NCBI GenBank assembly: GCA_046297495.1 | Contig: JBKBIP010000040.1 | Location: 1 to 39,913, forward strand | DNA length: 39,913 bases | Source of the DNA: JBKBIP01 sp046297495 | GTDB taxonomy: Bacteria; Planctomycetota; Planctomycetia; Gemmatales; Gemmataceae | Direction: 5' to 3' | Shown here: positions 38,491 to 39,913 of the stretch, piece after piece | Layout: each line of letters starts with the position of its first letter | Position numbering within the stretch: the stretch's first letter is position 1 | Made by a program: the position numbers and the translations under genes | Notes under the pieces: generated by a model | Databases searched by the model: none | What the model saw: the letters and a program-made list of their open reading frames with translations, nothing else | What the model was told of the DNA's origin: nothing

Positions 38491-39747
38491 TCAAATCCCG
38501 TCGATGAAGCGGCCCGCATTGAACAACCCGCGCGGGTCGAGCTGTTTCTTGATCTCCCGCATCAGCCAGGCGTCGCCGCGTGGTTCGCCCCATACGGGCA
38601 GCGTCTTTTTCCAGGCGGACGGGCAGCGGAGGACGATCAGATTTCCCGCGGCGGCCCCGGCGGCGGTTCGCAGGGCATGAAGCCAAGTGGCGGCGCGTTC
38701 CTGGGTCAGCTCCCCGCGGGCATGGCCGCGCACGATGCCATTCCCCGCATGGGCCTGGAGCAGCAGCGCATCCGGCAGGTCATCGGCTTGCCGGCAGAAC
38801 TCGGCCACGGCGCGAGGCAACACGTTGGCCTTGAAGGTCACGCCCGCGTCCGCTTCGGCAGTCAGTTCAACCAGCGGCCCGACCAGGGCCAGCGCCGCCT
38901 CCGCGTGCCGCGTGGTCAGAACATGGATGCGCTCGCGCGGCAGCTCTTGTTCCAGCTGTTGGATCTGCCAAGCCACCGTCGCTTGTTTTTCCTCAAAGAG
39001 CACGGCCACCAACCACGGAGAGTCGGGCACGTCTTGCCCGCTCTGTTCGCTCAGCCGGCGCGCCGCCGCTTGATTCAGCACCTCGACGGCGACAGGGCGC
39101 GTGGGCGAGGCGTGTAGATGCTGCAACACGTCCTCCAGCGCCTGAGTTTCGCAGCCAAATGTCATCAAGGCCCGTGCTTCCGGCAACGGTTTCACCTTGA
39201 GCGTCACCTGGGTGATGATGCCCAAGGTGCCCAACGCGCCAATGTGGAGCTTGCACAGATCGTAGCCAGCCACGTTCTTGACCACCCGGCCACCGGCCTT
39301 GACTTCATGGCCTTCGTCGTTGATGGTGCTGATACCGATAACATAATCACGCAGCGTGCCATAACCATAGCGGCGCGGCCCACTGGTGTTGGTTGCCAGG
39401 ACGCCCCCCAACGTGGCCCGATCCGCTTGGGGCACGTCGATGGGAAGCTGTTGCTGTTCACGGCTCAGCACGTCGCGCAGGGCCGCGAGGGTGATGCCGG
39501 CCTGCACGGTGATGGTCATGTCGCGGGCCGGGTAATCGATCACCCCGTTCAGGCGGCGCAGGTCCACCCCCCAGCCCGGCTGGCTCGGCGGCAGCCCCAG
39601 CCCCAGCATCGTCCGCCCGCCCAGCGGATACAACGCCTGCCCCTCGGCGGCGGCTTGACGTACCAACTCGCCGACTTCCGCGACCGAAGACGGTTCCTTC
39701 TCAACTAAGGGGCCAAAGTCGTCGCTCGGACAGGTTGACGCTTCCAC
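38491..39747 (-). CDS. glcE: Glycolate oxidase FAD-binding subunit (GlcE-like)
   Basis: This is a 418-residue FAD-binding protein of the PCMH/VAO type. The flavin-binding region shows YPLGGRTMLGLGLPPSQPGW near residue 42, the mid-domain DRATLGGVLATNTSGPRRYG near residue 110 and GGRVVKNVAGYDLCKLHIGA near residue 155. It ends in LDPRGLFNAGRF, as in GlcE and GlcD. It is shorter than GlcD (about 490 residues), which fits GlcE. GTG 39747 is the start and the ribosome site is weak. The catalytic GlcD is not in the window and may lie beyond the right edge. Confidence 0.9.
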   Translation of the reverse strand: MEASTCPSDDFGPLVEKEPSSVAEVGELVRQAAAEGQALYPLGGRTMLGLGLPPSQPGWGVDLRRLNGVIDYPARDMTITVQAGITLAALRDVLSREQQQLPIDVPQADRATLGGVLATNTSGPRRYGYGTLRDYVIGISTINDEGHEVKAGGRVVKNVAGYDLCKLHIGALGTLGIITQVTLKVKPLPEARALMTFGCETQALEDVLQHLHASPTRPVAVEVLNQAAARRLSEQSGQDVPDSPWLVAVLFEEKQATVAWQIQQLEQELPRERIHVLTTRHAEAALALVGPLVELTAEADAGVTFKANVLPRAVAEFCRQADDLPDALLLQAHAGNGIVRGHARGELTQERAATWLHALRTAAGAAAGNLIVLRCPSAWKKTLPVWGEPRGDAWLMREIKKQLDPRGLFNAGRFIDGI

Positions 39748-39860
39748 GGGGATACTCGATGCTATCGCCTGGCAGGATCAGGAGTTTTCCTCATTCTACG
39801 GGAATGATCATCAGGGAAAAGTGCGCCGCTGGATTTGAGAGTCTGTTCGGATATTTTTTC

Positions 39861-39913
39861 AGCGAGCGGCGGGGTTGATCCCCACCGTGAGGAAGAAACA
39901 AGGGGGTCAACCC
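39861..39913. repeat. Family B-like palindrome reaching the window end
   Basis: After AGCGAGCGG, the arms GGGTTGATCCCC (39872-39883) and GGGGGTCAACCC (39902-39913) pair with one mismatch. A smaller GGGG/CCCC hairpin is nested in the left arm. The element is probably cut by the window edge. 39748-39860 shows no gene. Confidence 0.65.

Noticed and set aside
1..39913. CRISPR array, tRNA or rRNA genes, prophage or insertion sequence genes
   Set aside because: No regularly spaced direct repeats, cloverleaf or transposase/integrase motifs were seen. The repeats present are isolated palindromes.

Overview
The window is a GC-rich bacterial chromosome segment dominated by an aerobic respiratory chain. 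Gene content suggests a planctomycete, possibly of the Gemmatales. The reasons are a cytochrome b fused to a C-terminal cytochrome c, a combined bc complex and caa3 oxidase cluster, many dispersed intergenic palindromes, weak Shine-Dalgarno sites and a phosphotransferase with an unusual catalytic loop. This placement is an inference from gene style; there is no rRNA or other phylogenetic marker beyond ribosomal proteins L13 and S9.

Layout. 1-194 holds the start of a leftward membrane protein cut by the window edge. 443-2493 (+) holds a Na+/H+ antiporter and ribulose-phosphate 3-epimerase. 2505-6069 (-) holds two NAD genes, a nicotinate phosphoribosyltransferase-like gene followed by glutamine-dependent NAD synthetase. 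6321-16261 (+) is a complex III/IV cluster: oxidase subunits II (fused to cytochrome c), I and III, a subunit IV-like membrane protein, a diheme cytochrome c lipoprotein, a Rieske protein, cytochrome b fused to cytochrome c, and a 788-residue fusion of a CtaG-type oxidase assembly factor with a NapH/CcoG-type polyferredoxin. 16618-17521 (+) is rplM-rpsI behind two promoter-like sites separated by a perfect 20-bp inverted repeat. A phosphotransferase (-) follows. 18874-34183 (-) is a complete 14-gene complex I operon, nuoA to nuoN. 34435-39747 (-) holds hisH, a prepilin peptidase, a DapA-family lyase/aldolase and the GlcF and GlcE subunits of a glycolate-oxidase-like enzyme.

How it works together. 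Complex I oxidises NADH (the NAD genes are nearby) and reduces quinone. The Rieske/cytochrome b-c complex oxidises quinol and passes electrons through c-type heme domains to the caa3 oxidase. Four CXXCH sites occur on three membrane-anchored proteins and no soluble cytochrome c gene is present, which suggests direct electron transfer inside a supercomplex. The CtaG fusion probably serves copper-site assembly of the oxidase.

Non-coding structure. At least sixteen palindromic elements of several families sit between genes, including five gaps of the nuo operon. One places the Shine-Dalgarno site of the nicotinate phosphoribosyltransferase gene in a hairpin. The nuo leader has a good sigma70-like promoter and mutually exclusive hairpins. 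The strongest candidates for something undescribed are the CtaG-polyferredoxin fusion, the palindrome-punctuated nuo operon with its attenuator-like leader, and the enlarged NuoJ. No tRNA, rRNA, CRISPR array or transposase gene was seen.
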